Origin: Candidatus Desulfatifera sulfidica
GTDB lineage: Bacteria; Desulfobacterota; Desulfobulbia; Desulfobulbales; Desulfocapsaceae
Direction of reading: 5' to 3'
Assembly (NCBI GenBank): GCA_014381505.1
Contig: JACNLK010000028.1
Location: forward strand, 1 to 64,000
Length of the DNA stretch: 64,000 bases
Shown here: positions 25,642 through 34,876 of the stretch, one piece after another
Layout of the letters: every line of letters starts with the position of its first letter
How positions within the stretch are numbered: the first letter of the stretch is position 1
Notes under the pieces: model-generated
Database searches by the model: none
Seen by the model: the letters and a program-made list of their open reading frames with translations, nothing else
What the model was told of the DNA's origin: nothing
Program-made: the position numbers and the translations under genes

Positions 25642-27591
25642 ATGTTCAAGTCTCTCAAGAGTATCCTGTTTTTTTCCCACACCGGGATTATCTCCTTGGC
25701 CATTCTGGTCCTGGCGGTCGTTTTTTTTCCCCTGATGACTGACCAACTAGAAGAACGAGAAAAGAAACAGCTGCAATTTATAGTTGAGCACGGCGCAGAT
25801 CATATTAAGAGTTATTTTCGCCACCATACTGATCTCATAGAGCAGATAGCTGATCAACCGCTGGTGTATGATTATCTTGATCATTACCGTGAACTGGGTC
25901 TGATTGCCCATCTCGCCTCTTTCCAGGACGATCTGCCGGTGATCAGTTATATCGGGCCGGATGGTTTTGAGCAGGTGAGGGTCGAGCAGGGCAGGTCTGT
26001 CGAGAGAAAAGTCAGTTACCGGGATGCCCCCTTTTTTCAGCAGGCCATGGCCCGACCCAATGAGGTGCTCGTTTTCCAGGATCCTGCGCTGCAGGAAAAT
26101 GGAGAGTCGGTCATCTTTCTGGCCTATGCCAAATACCACTACTTTGGTGATGATTTTGCCGGACTGCTCCTGGCCCGCGTGCCCCTGAGACAGGTTGCCG
26201 AGAACCTCCTGCAGCTTGAGATAGGCTCCACCGGTTTTCTGATTCTGGAGGATGAAACCGGACATGCGTTGCAGATTTTTTCCCAAAAGAACGGGAAGGG
26301 ATATAAGGTCCTTGGTCTCGATGCACCCTATGGGCGGGGGGAACTGGCTCATGAAGATGCCTTTTTTGGCCGCTGTGAAGTCCTTGGTCGGGACGCCTTT
26401 TTGACCCATACTCATCTTGACGAGTATCCCATTCGCCTCTGGGCGGTTATCGCCTACGATGAGTTGATGGCCGGAGCCACAAAGCTGCAACGTTACACCC
26501 TGAGCATCTTTGGGATGGTCCTTGTCCTGGCTCTGCTTGTCTCCTATCTCTTGGCCCACAACATCACCACGCCGCTGATTAAGCTCAACCTGGCGGCTCG
26601 GGTGGTTGCCCGGGGTAAGACCCCTGAACTCATTCAGTTGCATTCACGCAATGAGGTGGGCAACCTGGTGGAGTCTTTTAATACCATGATCGCCAATCTT
26701 CGTAACACCACCGTCTCACGGGATTACTACAATACCATTGTCACCTCCATGCGTGAGAGTCTTATTGTTCTTGATATGGAGGGTAGAATCCAGAGCGTCA
26801 ATACGGCGACCTCCGCCTTGCTCGGTTATGATTCAGCTGAACTGATTGGCATCCCTTTGAACAATATCCTGCGTCTGGATCAGGGTGATGTACAACAGCT
26901 CATGGGAAGACTGTGCTGTGGCCAGGTGATGGCAAATCGTGAATTGATCTATCTGGCCAGAGACGGGCGGGAGGTTTCGGTCCTGTTCAATGCCGCTCCC
27001 ATGGAGGATCAAGACCTTGTTGTCCATGGGATCGTCTGCGTGGCCGTTGACATGACCGAACGCAACCGGACTCTTGAAGAATTGAGGCAGAGTCAGGCCC
27101 GGCTGGAACAGCTCTCGATTACAGATGAACTCACTGGCCTGTTCAATCGGCGTGGATTTCTAACCATGGCTGAAAAGCAGTTACAGGTGGCCAATCGGAG
27201 TAAAGATGTTCTCTTTCTGCTGTTCATGGATGTGGATGGCCTCAAGGAGGTCAATGACACCCTTGGCCATCAGGTCGGTGATACCCTGATTGCTGACGCG
27301 GCAGACCTGTTGCGCACCACCTTCCGCGACGCGGATATTGTCGCCCGTATGGGTGGTGATGAATTTGCTGTCCTGCTCGTCAATAGTGGAGACGAAGATG
27401 TGATCAGACGACGACTGAAAGACAGGCTTGCCACTTTTAACCAGGAAATGCAACGTCCCTATGATATCTCAATCAGTTACGGCATGGCCGCGTATGATCC
27501 GGCTGCGCCCTGTCGCCTGGATGACCTTCTGTCCCGGGCCGATTCTTTAATGTACGAGCAGAAGATCTTGAAAAAACAGAGGACTCCATGA
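25642..27591 (+). CDS. Membrane diguanylate cyclase with periplasmic sensor, HAMP, PAS and GGDEF domains
   Basis: 649 residues. Membrane helix 1 (about 8-32), a periplasmic dCache-like sensor (35-280), helix 2 (285-307), HAMP (307-360), PAS (about 367-480, SMRESLIVLDMEGRIQSVN) and a C-terminal GGDEF domain. The active-site GGDEF is intact at residues 571-575 and the product-inhibition motif RxxD (RDAD, 562-565) sits exactly five residues before it, so the enzyme should make c-di-GMP and be feedback-inhibited. A longer reading from 25603 overlaps the binding-protein gene; the ATG at 25642 fits better. tsaE overlaps its end by four bases. Confidence 0.92.
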   Translation: MFKSLKSILFFSHTGIISLAILVLAVVFFPLMTDQLEEREKKQLQFIVEHGADHIKSYFRHHTDLIEQIADQPLVYDYLDHYRELGLIAHLASFQDDLPVISYIGPDGFEQVRVEQGRSVERKVSYRDAPFFQQAMARPNEVLVFQDPALQENGESVIFLAYAKYHYFGDDFAGLLLARVPLRQVAENLLQLEIGSTGFLILEDETGHALQIFSQKNGKGYKVLGLDAPYGRGELAHEDAFFGRCEVLGRDAFLTHTHLDEYPIRLWAVIAYDELMAGATKLQRYTLSIFGMVLVLALLVSYLLAHNITTPLIKLNLAARVVARGKTPELIQLHSRNEVGNLVESFNTMIANLRNTTVSRDYYNTIVTSMRESLIVLDMEGRIQSVNTATSALLGYDSAELIGIPLNNILRLDQGDVQQLMGRLCCGQVMANRELIYLARDGREVSVLFNAAPMEDQDLVVHGIVCVAVDMTERNRTLEELRQSQARLEQLSITDELTGLFNRRGFLTMAEKQLQVANRSKDVLFLLFMDVDGLKEVNDTLGHQVGDTLIADAADLLRTTFRDADIVARMGGDEFAVLLVNSGDEDVIRRRLKDRLATFNQEMQRPYDISISYGMAAYDPAAPCRLDDLLSRADSLMYEQKILKKQRTP

Positions 27592-28097
27592 GTGAGGAAA
27601 AGTCCCGCGTATCTGAAGGGCCAGAGCTGAAGAACCCAGTATCTATCCAGCTCAGCTCACTTGCCGAGACCCTGCGCTTTGGCCGCTGGCTGGGAGAAGT
27701 GGCCCGGCCAGGAGATGTGATCTGTCTGGACGGAGATCTGGGGGCCGGCAAGACCACCTTGACCCAGGCTATTGCCCAAGGTCTTGAGGTTCCGCCTGAC
27801 TGTTATGTGACCAGTCCCTCATTCAGTATCCTCCATGAATATCCTGGGCGCATCCCTTTGTATCATATGGATTTTTACCGCCTGTCAGATGGATGGGAGG
27901 TTCTGGATCTTGGTTTTGATGAGTATTTCCATGATGAGGGTCTCTGCGTGATTGAATGGTCACTGCGAGCCCAGGAGATTATTCCTTCCTCACGTCTGCA
28001 TCTCCAGATGACCATAGAGTCACCCGACTCCCGGCAGTACATCTGCGATCCCGGTACAAGCTCCTGGGCTGAACGTCTGGCCTCGTTTCTTGGCTGA
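27588..28097 (+). CDS. tsaE: tRNA threonylcarbamoyladenosine biosynthesis ATPase TsaE
   Basis: Small P-loop protein that drives the TsaD-TsaB complex in t6A37 modification of ANN-decoding tRNAs. 169 residues. Walker A DGDLGAGKTTLTQ near residue 46, VTSPSFSILHEYP, YHMDFYRL and VIEWSLR are family motifs. Its ATG overlaps the cyclase stop by four bases. Other tsa genes are not in the window. Confidence 0.93.
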   Translation: MSEEKSRVSEGPELKNPVSIQLSSLAETLRFGRWLGEVARPGDVICLDGDLGAGKTTLTQAIAQGLEVPPDCYVTSPSFSILHEYPGRIPLYHMDFYRLSDGWEVLDLGFDEYFHDEGLCVIEWSLRAQEIIPSSRLHLQMTIESPDSRQYICDPGTSSWAERLASFLG

Positions 28098-28141
28098 TCC
28101 GCATTTCCTTTGTACCTGTCTCTGGGTCTCCCGCCTGAAAC

Positions 28142-28169
28142 TTGCAAAAACCACCCAGTCCGTTATAGT
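28142..28169 (+). promoter_or_regulatory. Putative promoter of the YcaO-TPR gene
   Basis: TTGCAA (28142-28147), a 16-base spacer and TATAGT (28164-28169), 89 bases before the ATG at 28259. Confidence 0.45.
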
Positions 28170-28258
28170 GGCACTCTCTGCTCGGACAGCGCGACGTCCC
28201 AATTCGTCCTGGCCATGTGCTCAAGGGCCATTCAAATCGACTTTATATCTATTCAGTT

Positions 28259-30004
28259 ATGAAAAAACAACTCATTCAGCTCCAGGACTGCCTCAAGACC
28301 TATACCACAGATCAGGACAAGGCCATTCGTCCGGAAGAGACTGTTGCCCGTTTCCTTGACAAACTGGCCCATCTTGATCTTGACATCCTCAAGGAGGTCA
28401 AAAGGATCGACAATGGTCGCCTGGATATCCCGGTCTATTTCAGTGTTTGTGGCGAGGATGCCCTGGCCATGATTGGTACCAAAAAGCAGATGGGTAAAGG
28501 CTCTTCCCCTATACAGGCTCAGGCCTCGGCTTGTATGGAACTCGCTGAGCGTTATTCGTTCTTTTCTTTTACTAGAGACTCGGACAATTTTATTGTTGGA
28601 GATTATCAGACGCTCCGTGCCCAAGGATATCCAGTTCTGGCTAGCAGTTATCTTCTTAAATCGGTCCATGATGAACACAACGACGAAGCATTTGTGGAAG
28701 AGCTGCTCGCCGGGATACCCATGCAATGGGCCTGGGCCAAAAATCTGAGCCGTGATGAAGAGGTTCTGGTTCCGTTTTCCTGGTTCTTTGCCATCAATGA
28801 GTTTAACGGACCATCGGCCGGGAATACCACGGAAGAGGCGGCCATGCAGGGAATTTCAGAGGTTGTCGAGCGTCATGTCTGTGCCGTGGTCACTCATCAG
28901 AAACTGGCAACCCCGCTCATCAATCCAGACTCTGTGACAGATCCTGTGGCATGCGAGCTACTCGACAAATTTGCCAACAATAATATTGAATTATATTTAA
29001 ACGATTTCACCCTGGATACAGGTATCCCGACAGTTGCTGCCCTTGCCATTGACCGCTCTACCTTTCCTGAGTCCAGTGAAATTGTGTATACAGCAGGCAC
29101 CACACCCGATGCAGAAAAAGCGATAATCCGTGCGATCACCGAGGTGGCGCAGCTGGCCGGTGATTTCAACAGTTCATCAAATTATGTTGCCTCAGGCCTT
29201 CCCAAACCCCTGACTATGGATGAGGTCACCCATATTACAGATCCCGGGGTAAATATCTCAGTTGCTGAAATGGCTGATCTGGTCGACAATAATATTAAAG
29301 TTGAGGTTGAGAACTGTATTGCCGCTCTTGCTCAGATCGGGATGGAGGTTTTCATGCTCGATGTTACCCATGCAACGCTGCAGGTTCCCGCCATTTATAC
29401 CATCATTCCCGGGGCTCATTTTCGGGAACGTTCAATGATCAACGATGCCGGCTTGTTTGCGGCCAAGCTTCTGGTTGATCTGGTGACCGATCCTGATGAA
29501 TTGGAACAGGGACTTGCCCGCATGGAACAGCAACTCCCGCATGCGTATTATCTTAAATTCTATCGCGGTCGTAATCTCTTTAATTGCGGGATGGCAGATG
29601 CCGCCCTGGACTTTTTTGATCAGGCTCTGGCCCTTGGCCCTGAAGGAGAGGACTTGCCCTATATCTATTCATATAAGGGGAACTGCCTCAAAGATCTTGC
29701 CCGTTATGATGATGCCATTGAGGTCCTCAATCAGGGCTTGGATGTGGATGAAGAGCGTCCGGATATCCATAACCTGATGGGCGTCTGTTTTTTTAAGAAA
29801 GATGATTTTGTCCAGGCGATTGTTCATTTCAAACGTGCTGTAGAACTCAATCCGGTTTCGGCCATGGATTATGCAAATCTGGGTGTTAATTACAGGCGAT
29901 TGGGTAAAAATGATGAGGCAGCGCATTTTTTCACCCTGGCGCTCTCTCTTGACTCCAGCATCGATTTTGCCCGTGAACAGCTGGCGGAGCTGATCGTTAC
30001 CTGA
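28259..30004 (+). CDS. YcaO-domain protein with C-terminal tetratricopeptide repeats
   Basis: 581 residues: a YcaO ATP-binding domain (about 45-400) fused to three or four TPR units (about 415-580, for example ARYDDAIEVLNQGLDVD). YcaO enzymes activate peptide-bond amides with ATP, giving azolines, thioamides or amidines. The nucleotide-site patterns are present: ACMELAERYSFF near residue 90 and EEAAMQGISEVVERH near 193. The proline-rich PxPxP end of azole-forming YcaOs is missing, and no TfuA, dehydrogenase or precursor peptide lies nearby. Alternative start GTG at 28217 has no better support. Substrate unknown; the TPRs probably hold it. Confidence 0.85.
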   Translation: MKKQLIQLQDCLKTYTTDQDKAIRPEETVARFLDKLAHLDLDILKEVKRIDNGRLDIPVYFSVCGEDALAMIGTKKQMGKGSSPIQAQASACMELAERYSFFSFTRDSDNFIVGDYQTLRAQGYPVLASSYLLKSVHDEHNDEAFVEELLAGIPMQWAWAKNLSRDEEVLVPFSWFFAINEFNGPSAGNTTEEAAMQGISEVVERHVCAVVTHQKLATPLINPDSVTDPVACELLDKFANNNIELYLNDFTLDTGIPTVAALAIDRSTFPESSEIVYTAGTTPDAEKAIIRAITEVAQLAGDFNSSSNYVASGLPKPLTMDEVTHITDPGVNISVAEMADLVDNNIKVEVENCIAALAQIGMEVFMLDVTHATLQVPAIYTIIPGAHFRERSMINDAGLFAAKLLVDLVTDPDELEQGLARMEQQLPHAYYLKFYRGRNLFNCGMADAALDFFDQALALGPEGEDLPYIYSYKGNCLKDLARYDDAIEVLNQGLDVDEERPDIHNLMGVCFFKKDDFVQAIVHFKRAVELNPVSAMDYANLGVNYRRLGKNDEAAHFFTLALSLDSSIDFAREQLAELIVT

Positions 30005-30027
30005 TCAGATGAAGGGGGAGAGAGAAG

Positions 30028-30621
30028 ATGACCAGTGAAGGACAATCAAAACGTGCTGCGGTCTTTCTTGATCGGGATGGAACGATTAATGAACAGATGG
30101 GGTATATTAACCATCTGAGTCGCTTCCAGATGCTTCCCGGTGCTGCTCAGGCCATTCGGCAGATGAATGAAGCAGGGCTTGTGGTGGTGGTGGTCAGTAA
30201 TCAGTCAGGACTGGCGCGTGGTTACTTTCCGGACGAGCTTTTAACAGCTGTCCATGAAAAGATGACCGCCGAGCTGAGTGCAGCAGGGGCCCATGTGGAT
30301 GGGCTTTACTTCTGCCCCCATCACCCAGAGGCCAAGCGGGCAGATTTGCGTATTGCCTGTGATTGTCGCAAGCCGAAACCTGGTCTGGTGCTTCAGGCGG
30401 CTGAAGAATTGAATATCGATCTATCCCGTTCATTCATGGTGGGAGATCGCTGGTCTGATCTGAAATGTGCCGTCAACTCCGGGGTCACCCCCATTCTGGT
30501 TCTGACCGGATATGGTCGAGGCGATGCGGATTACATCGGTCCCGAGCAGAAAGTTCAACCCGCATTTGTTGGCGAGGATTTATCTGCAGTTGCAGACTGG
30601 ATCCTGGAGCAATTACGTTAG
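30028..30621 (+). CDS. gmhB: D,D-heptose 1,7-bisphosphate phosphatase (GmhB-type HAD phosphatase)
   Basis: HAD-superfamily phosphatase removing the 7-phosphate in ADP-heptose synthesis for LPS inner core. 197 residues. FLDRDGTINEQ holds the nucleophile and acid-base aspartates, VVSNQSG is motif II, and a zinc loop CPHHPEA...CDCRKPKPG is characteristic of GmhB. GGGGGAGAG lies before the ATG. It follows the YcaO gene by 23 bases; no other heptose genes are nearby. Confidence 0.9.
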   Translation: MTSEGQSKRAAVFLDRDGTINEQMGYINHLSRFQMLPGAAQAIRQMNEAGLVVVVVSNQSGLARGYFPDELLTAVHEKMTAELSAAGAHVDGLYFCPHHPEAKRADLRIACDCRKPKPGLVLQAAEELNIDLSRSFMVGDRWSDLKCAVNSGVTPILVLTGYGRGDADYIGPEQKVQPAFVGEDLSAVADWILEQLR

Positions 30622-30737
30622 CCCGGCGCGTTAGTCTGTACCTCCTCCCGTTGTTGCGAGTGTACCTTTGGGGGACTGTCAATATTTCACGCCTCGTTGT
30701 TCCTGCTGATGAGATAAGGTGAATCTTACCTCTGCCC

Positions 30738-31538
30738 TCAGTGCGACTTGTGGGGCACCATCACCGCACAGCTGTCCAATTGATGGATCGCGACCTCCAG
30801 GCCATACACCTCCCGAATCATTTCCGGGTTGATATCCTCAACCTGTCCGTGGGCAAAGATCTTACCATCTTTCAGCAGAAGAAATTTGTGGGCAAAGCGC
30901 ATGGCCAGATTGAGGTCATGCAGGGTGAGGACTGCGGCCATTTCGTGCCCATGCACCACTCTCTGCAGCAGGCCAAGAATTTCATATTGATTTTTCACAT
31001 CCAGGGCGCTGGTGGGTTCATCCAAGAGCAGCAGACGCGGTTCCTGAACCAAGGCCCGTGCAATGGCCGTCTTTTGTAACTCTCCGCCACTGAGCTGGTT
31101 GATGGGTCGCATGGCCAGCTGATTCAGCCCCAGATGTTCCAATGCCGCACCTACCATGCGCAGATCCTTGTCTGCCACCCGCCAGCCAAGATGTGGCCTT
31201 CGCCCCATGAGCACCGCATCAAAGACAGTCAGGCCTGCCGTGGCGTTTTGCTGGGCCACATAGGCGATCCGGCGTGCCACATCATTGGCACTCATCTCTC
31301 GCACCTCCTCGTTATTGACTAATATCCGTCCGGAAGCTGGCCTGTGAATCAAATTAACACATCTGAGCAAGGTGGTTTTGCCCGCGCCGTTTGGTCCCAG
31401 AATAGCCAGAATCTCTCCCTCCCCGACCTTGAAACTGATACGATCAAGAACTGTGCGATTGCCATAGGTAAACGACAGGTCCTGGACTTCCAGGGTACGT
31501 GGGGTCGGTGAGGTCAGTGAAGGGGCAGGGCTCAGCAT
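30738..31538 (-). CDS. ABC importer ATPase (iron-siderophore/cobalamin type)
   Basis: 266-residue ATP-binding subunit of a FecE/BtuD-type importer. Walker A GPNGAGKTTLLRC near residue 48, signature LSGGELQKTAIARAL, Walker B LLLLDEPTSALD and the switch histidine in LTLHDLNLA are intact. It overlaps the permease gene by seven bases. Substrate (iron chelate, cobalamin or other metal complex) cannot be settled from sequence. Confidence 0.94.
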   Translation of the reverse strand: MLSPAPSLTSPTPRTLEVQDLSFTYGNRTVLDRISFKVGEGEILAILGPNGAGKTTLLRCVNLIHRPASGRILVNNEEVREMSANDVARRIAYVAQQNATAGLTVFDAVLMGRRPHLGWRVADKDLRMVGAALEHLGLNQLAMRPINQLSGGELQKTAIARALVQEPRLLLLDEPTSALDVKNQYEILGLLQRVVHGHEMAAVLTLHDLNLAMRFAHKFLLLKDGKIFAHGQVEDINPEMIREVYGLEVAIHQLDSCAVMVPHKSH

Positions 31539-32602
31539 GATTTTTTACGGATGATGAGATAGAGGAGAAGCGGGGCGCCCATAAAGGCAGTAAGGATAGA
31601 GACTGGCAAGACATGGGGGGCCAGCAGAAGGCGCGCGGCTGTGTCTGAGATCAGAAGCAACAGGCCACCGCCAACCAGGGTGGCCGGGAGCAGGAAGCGG
31701 TGATCTGCACCGATCAGGCTGCGGATCAGATGCGGCACCACCAGTCCCACAAAACCAATGATCCCAAGGAGCGAGACGATGATAGCCGTGAGCAGCGTGG
31801 CCAGGAACATGGTGATCAGGCGCAGCCGATCAACACGGACACCGAGTCCCTTGGCGGCCTCATCGCCGATATCAATGATATTGTAATTCCAGCTGTTGGC
31901 AATGAAGTAGACTGTTGCAAGCAGGGTAGCCCCGGCAATGAGTGCAATTCCGGGCCAGGAGGCGCGCGTGGTATCGCCAAAGGTCCAGAAGACCATGGCA
32001 GCCAGCTGGACGTCATCTGCAAAGAACTGCAGGAACATGGTTCCTGCGGTGAACAGGGCGCCAAGGCCCACACCGGTGAGGATCATGGTTTCTGGAGTGG
32101 TTCCGCGAAGTCGAGAAACCGCGATGATTACAGCGGCAGCACTGAGGCTGAATACAAAGGCCAGGGATGTGGTTAAAAAAGAGGGGAGCAGGGTAAAAAT
32201 ACCTTCGGGAAGGGCGGTTGGTTCGGTGCGGCTCAGGAGCATAACACCCAAGGCGGCACCGAAGGCGGCACCATGGGAAATCCCCAGTGTGAAAGGGGAG
32301 CCCAGTGGATTACGGAGAATAGACTGCATCACCGCACCGGCAATAGCCAGTCCTGCTCCGGCGCTGACGGCGGCCAGAGCCTGGGGCAACCTGATCTGGC
32401 GGATAATATGGGAATAGGTTGCGTTGCTGTCTAGTCCTAGGAGTGTCTTGGTCACAGAAAGAAGAGGGATGTCTGCGGCTCCCAGAGACAGGGAGAAGAA
32501 GATGCCCCCCACCAGGCCCGTGCACAGAATAAGAATTGCGATGCGCTGACGGCGCAGATGGCGCAGGTAGGCTGGAGAGAGCTGGCCGTGATTGAGATGC
32601 AT
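31532..32602 (-). CDS. ABC importer permease (FecCD/BtuC family)
   Basis: 356-residue inner-membrane permease with about ten hydrophobic segments. Family marks include AVSAGAGLAIAGAVMQSILRNPLGSPFTLGIS, split over helices 2-3, and the ATPase-coupling loop GLGVRVDRLR, then GLVVPHLIRSLIGADHR. Middle gene of a three-gene minus-strand importer operon, 14 bases after the binding-protein gene. Confidence 0.94.
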   Translation of the reverse strand: MHLNHGQLSPAYLRHLRRQRIAILILCTGLVGGIFFSLSLGAADIPLLSVTKTLLGLDSNATYSHIIRQIRLPQALAAVSAGAGLAIAGAVMQSILRNPLGSPFTLGISHGAAFGAALGVMLLSRTEPTALPEGIFTLLPSFLTTSLAFVFSLSAAAVIIAVSRLRGTTPETMILTGVGLGALFTAGTMFLQFFADDVQLAAMVFWTFGDTTRASWPGIALIAGATLLATVYFIANSWNYNIIDIGDEAAKGLGVRVDRLRLITMFLATLLTAIIVSLLGIIGFVGLVVPHLIRSLIGADHRFLLPATLVGGGLLLLISDTAARLLLAPHVLPVSILTAFMGAPLLLYLIIRKKSC

Positions 32603-32616
32603 GGTGAAAGTCTTTG

Positions 32617-33717
32617 TTAATCCAGGGGAATGGTCGTCAGGGCGAGATCGCGGCCCTGCTGATTAAGCTGGTTAAAAAGCGGCGTTCCCAGCAGAAAATT
32701 GAAAATCTCATCGGCCTTGCTCCGGGGATCGATATCCTTGAATTGCTCGGGGTAGAGCGTCTTGCCGACAAAATAGGCATTGGACAGTATAGATCCGTAA
32801 TTCTTGCCGTACCAGTTGTGGGGGAGCAGACCATAGACCTGTCCTGTTTCAACGGCGTCCAATGTATGATAGAGGTGATTGTTGCGGAGCTGTTGAAAAC
32901 CATTCTTTTGATTTTGCTGCGAACTGGCCAGGTCAAAAAACAGGAAGTCCGGGTTGCGGATGAGGAGATGTTCCCGATCCATGTCTGCCTGGCTGAGTCT
33001 TCGATTAGAAGGACTTGCTGCGATGTTTTGTGCGTTGACCAGGGCAAAGGGAAGGTAGTTGGGGTCTGTGGAAAGCAGTCCACGTGAGCCTTTGAAGGCG
33101 ATACCACCAACAAAGGCCCTGTGCTGCTGATCAGGAACGATTGATGCTGTGCGAGTGTTCAGATCTTTGAGGATGTGATCAATATATTCGATGACTGATT
33201 CGCCCCGCTCCTGGCGGCCTGTTATTTGGGCCATGAGGCGCAGCGAGCGGTAGAGTTGTTCCCGATGAGAGTCCAGATCGCCATCGTCAAGGACGATGAC
33301 TGGAATTCCGGTCTTGTGTTGCAGGGCTATGGGATCGTGCCCCATGCTGGCAGCGGCCTTAAAAATAATCTGCGGAAGTGGCGTAAGGCCCAGGATAAGT
33401 TCGGGCTGATCCTGCCCGCGCAAACCGCCAAAAACAGGCAGTGTACTCAGGGCAGGATAGGCCAGGGCGTAAGGACGGGGGTCAAATGAATCTTCTCGTA
33501 CCTCCATTTCATCGACACCAACCACCATCTGGGTCAGTTGGAGATAACTGAGCAGGCGCAGGCAGCCCGGCCCTGAACAGATCACCCGTTCTATTGTGGC
33601 TGGAACCTTTAACTGACGGCCAGCAAGATCAGTGATTTTTTGCATTTCCTGAGCAACACTGGAGGTGGCCGGGAGCAAAAAAAGCACAGTAGTGAGTAAG
33701 GTGAGCAAGGAGGACAT
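32617..33717 (-). CDS. ABC importer periplasmic binding protein (BtuF/FepB type)
   Basis: 366 residues with a signal peptide (about 1-22, cut after SSVAQ). ITDLAGRQLKVPATIERVICSG is the usual first strand of class III iron-chelate/cobalamin binding proteins, split at the ITDLAGR turn. GGIAFKGSRGLLSTDPNYLPF resembles binding proteins of anaerobes whose ligands are undefined. First gene of the importer operon. No cobalamin riboswitch or Fur box was recognised in the 232 bases upstream, so regulation does not identify the ligand. No TonB-dependent receptor is adjacent. Confidence 0.88.
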   Translation of the reverse strand: MSSLLTLLTTVLFLLPATSSVAQEMQKITDLAGRQLKVPATIERVICSGPGCLRLLSYLQLTQMVVGVDEMEVREDSFDPRPYALAYPALSTLPVFGGLRGQDQPELILGLTPLPQIIFKAAASMGHDPIALQHKTGIPVIVLDDGDLDSHREQLYRSLRLMAQITGRQERGESVIEYIDHILKDLNTRTASIVPDQQHRAFVGGIAFKGSRGLLSTDPNYLPFALVNAQNIAASPSNRRLSQADMDREHLLIRNPDFLFFDLASSQQNQKNGFQQLRNNHLYHTLDAVETGQVYGLLPHNWYGKNYGSILSNAYFVGKTLYPEQFKDIDPRSKADEIFNFLLGTPLFNQLNQQGRDLALTTIPLD

Positions 33718-33949
33718 GGCGATTGGGCAGGAGTAAGTGTTACTTAATCTGAAATAGTATTACCAGGCTTCAGGGTACTGAGTTTGACTGTGAAAGTCAA
33801 GAACCGCTGGTCATGATGTATGTGCCCCATTGAACAAAACAAAGGGTTGAGTCGGTTTGCAGACGAAAAGCAGGAGGGGGGGAGTCCTCTGGGAAATGAG
33901 GAGGTTTTTGCGCACGGGCAGAAAGCGGGACAGGTGAAAAGTGGGTATT

Positions 33950-34876
33950 TCAGTCGAAGCTGAGGGTTGCCCGGTAGCTGTCCATTGTGGCCTTGGCACC
34001 ATGGGGAAGGGTGAGGTTGTCAGCCATATGGCCAATGGGAAAATTGGCCCAGATGGGGATGCTCGACTGTGCCGTTAATTCGACTATCCGCCCCCAGGCT
34101 TGCTCATGGAAGCGCATACGTTCCAAGGTATCCTGGACCGTGTCTCCCATAAAATCACCAAGTATAATACCGTGTACCTGGTTAAAGACACCAGCCAGAG
34201 AGAGTTGCATCAGCATGCGATCGATACGGTAAAGTGGTTCTCCCACTTCCTCCAGGAAAAGAATTTTCCCCTGCCATTCCGGGACGAAGGGGGTGCCGAG
34301 AAGACTCACCATGCTGCTCAGGTTGCCACCGATCAAATCTCCGCACACATCATCTCCTCCGCGCAGAATCTCGAGATTTCCGGGAGCCTCAATGGGTTTT
34401 CTGAATTGACCAGCGAGACAGGCAAAGAAGCGTTCCAGTGCAGGTAGAGATGAATGACAGAGGGTGGTCAGAACAGGGCCGTGCAGGCTGATCATTCCGG
34501 TCTGTTGGAAGAGAAGGGTATGGAGGATGGTGATGTCTGAAAATCCGATTAAAAACTTTGCCTTTTTCCCTCGTAGATCAAAGTTGAGTTGCGGGGCCAG
34601 GCGCAGGCAGCCGTACCCTCCGCGCAAGGTCATGACAGCTGCAACTTCATCATCCAACCACATGCGTTGCAACTCATTGCTGCGGGCTGAATCGTTATCA
34701 GCGAGATAACCGGTTCCAGGCCAGAGGTTACGTGGAAAGCGGGGTTCATAGCCCATTTCATTGAGAATGGAAAGTCCGGTCTCAAATTCATGGGTGTTTG
34801 CAATCTGACCTGCCGGTGCAATGATTCCAATCACATCACCGCGCTTGAGTGGGGCAGGAAGGCGTGGATCAGTCAT
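33950..34876 (-). CDS. LD-carboxypeptidase (S66 family)
   Basis: 308-residue serine peptidase that releases the terminal D-alanine from murein tetrapeptides in cell-wall recycling (LdcA family). The nucleophile serine is in LIGFSDITILH near residue 111, the catalytic glutamate in FLEEVGEPLYRIDR and the histidine in PIGHMADNLTLPHG. No signal peptide, so it is cytoplasmic. Its start overlaps the end of coaX by eight bases. Confidence 0.92.
   Translation of the reverse strand: MTDPRLPAPLKRGDVIGIIAPAGQIANTHEFETGLSILNEMGYEPRFPRNLWPGTGYLADNDSARSNELQRMWLDDEVAAVMTLRGGYGCLRLAPQLNFDLRGKKAKFLIGFSDITILHTLLFQQTGMISLHGPVLTTLCHSSLPALERFFACLAGQFRKPIEAPGNLEILRGGDDVCGDLIGGNLSSMVSLLGTPFVPEWQGKILFLEEVGEPLYRIDRMLMQLSLAGVFNQVHGIILGDFMGDTVQDTLERMRFHEQAWGRIVELTAQSSIPIWANFPIGHMADNLTLPHGAKATMDSYRATLSFD

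Noticed and set aside
33718-33949. Possible cobalamin riboswitch before the BtuF/FepB-type gene
   Set aside because: I looked for the B12 box and the preceding conserved helices on the minus strand and did not find them; only weak TCCTC/GAGGA pairing is present.
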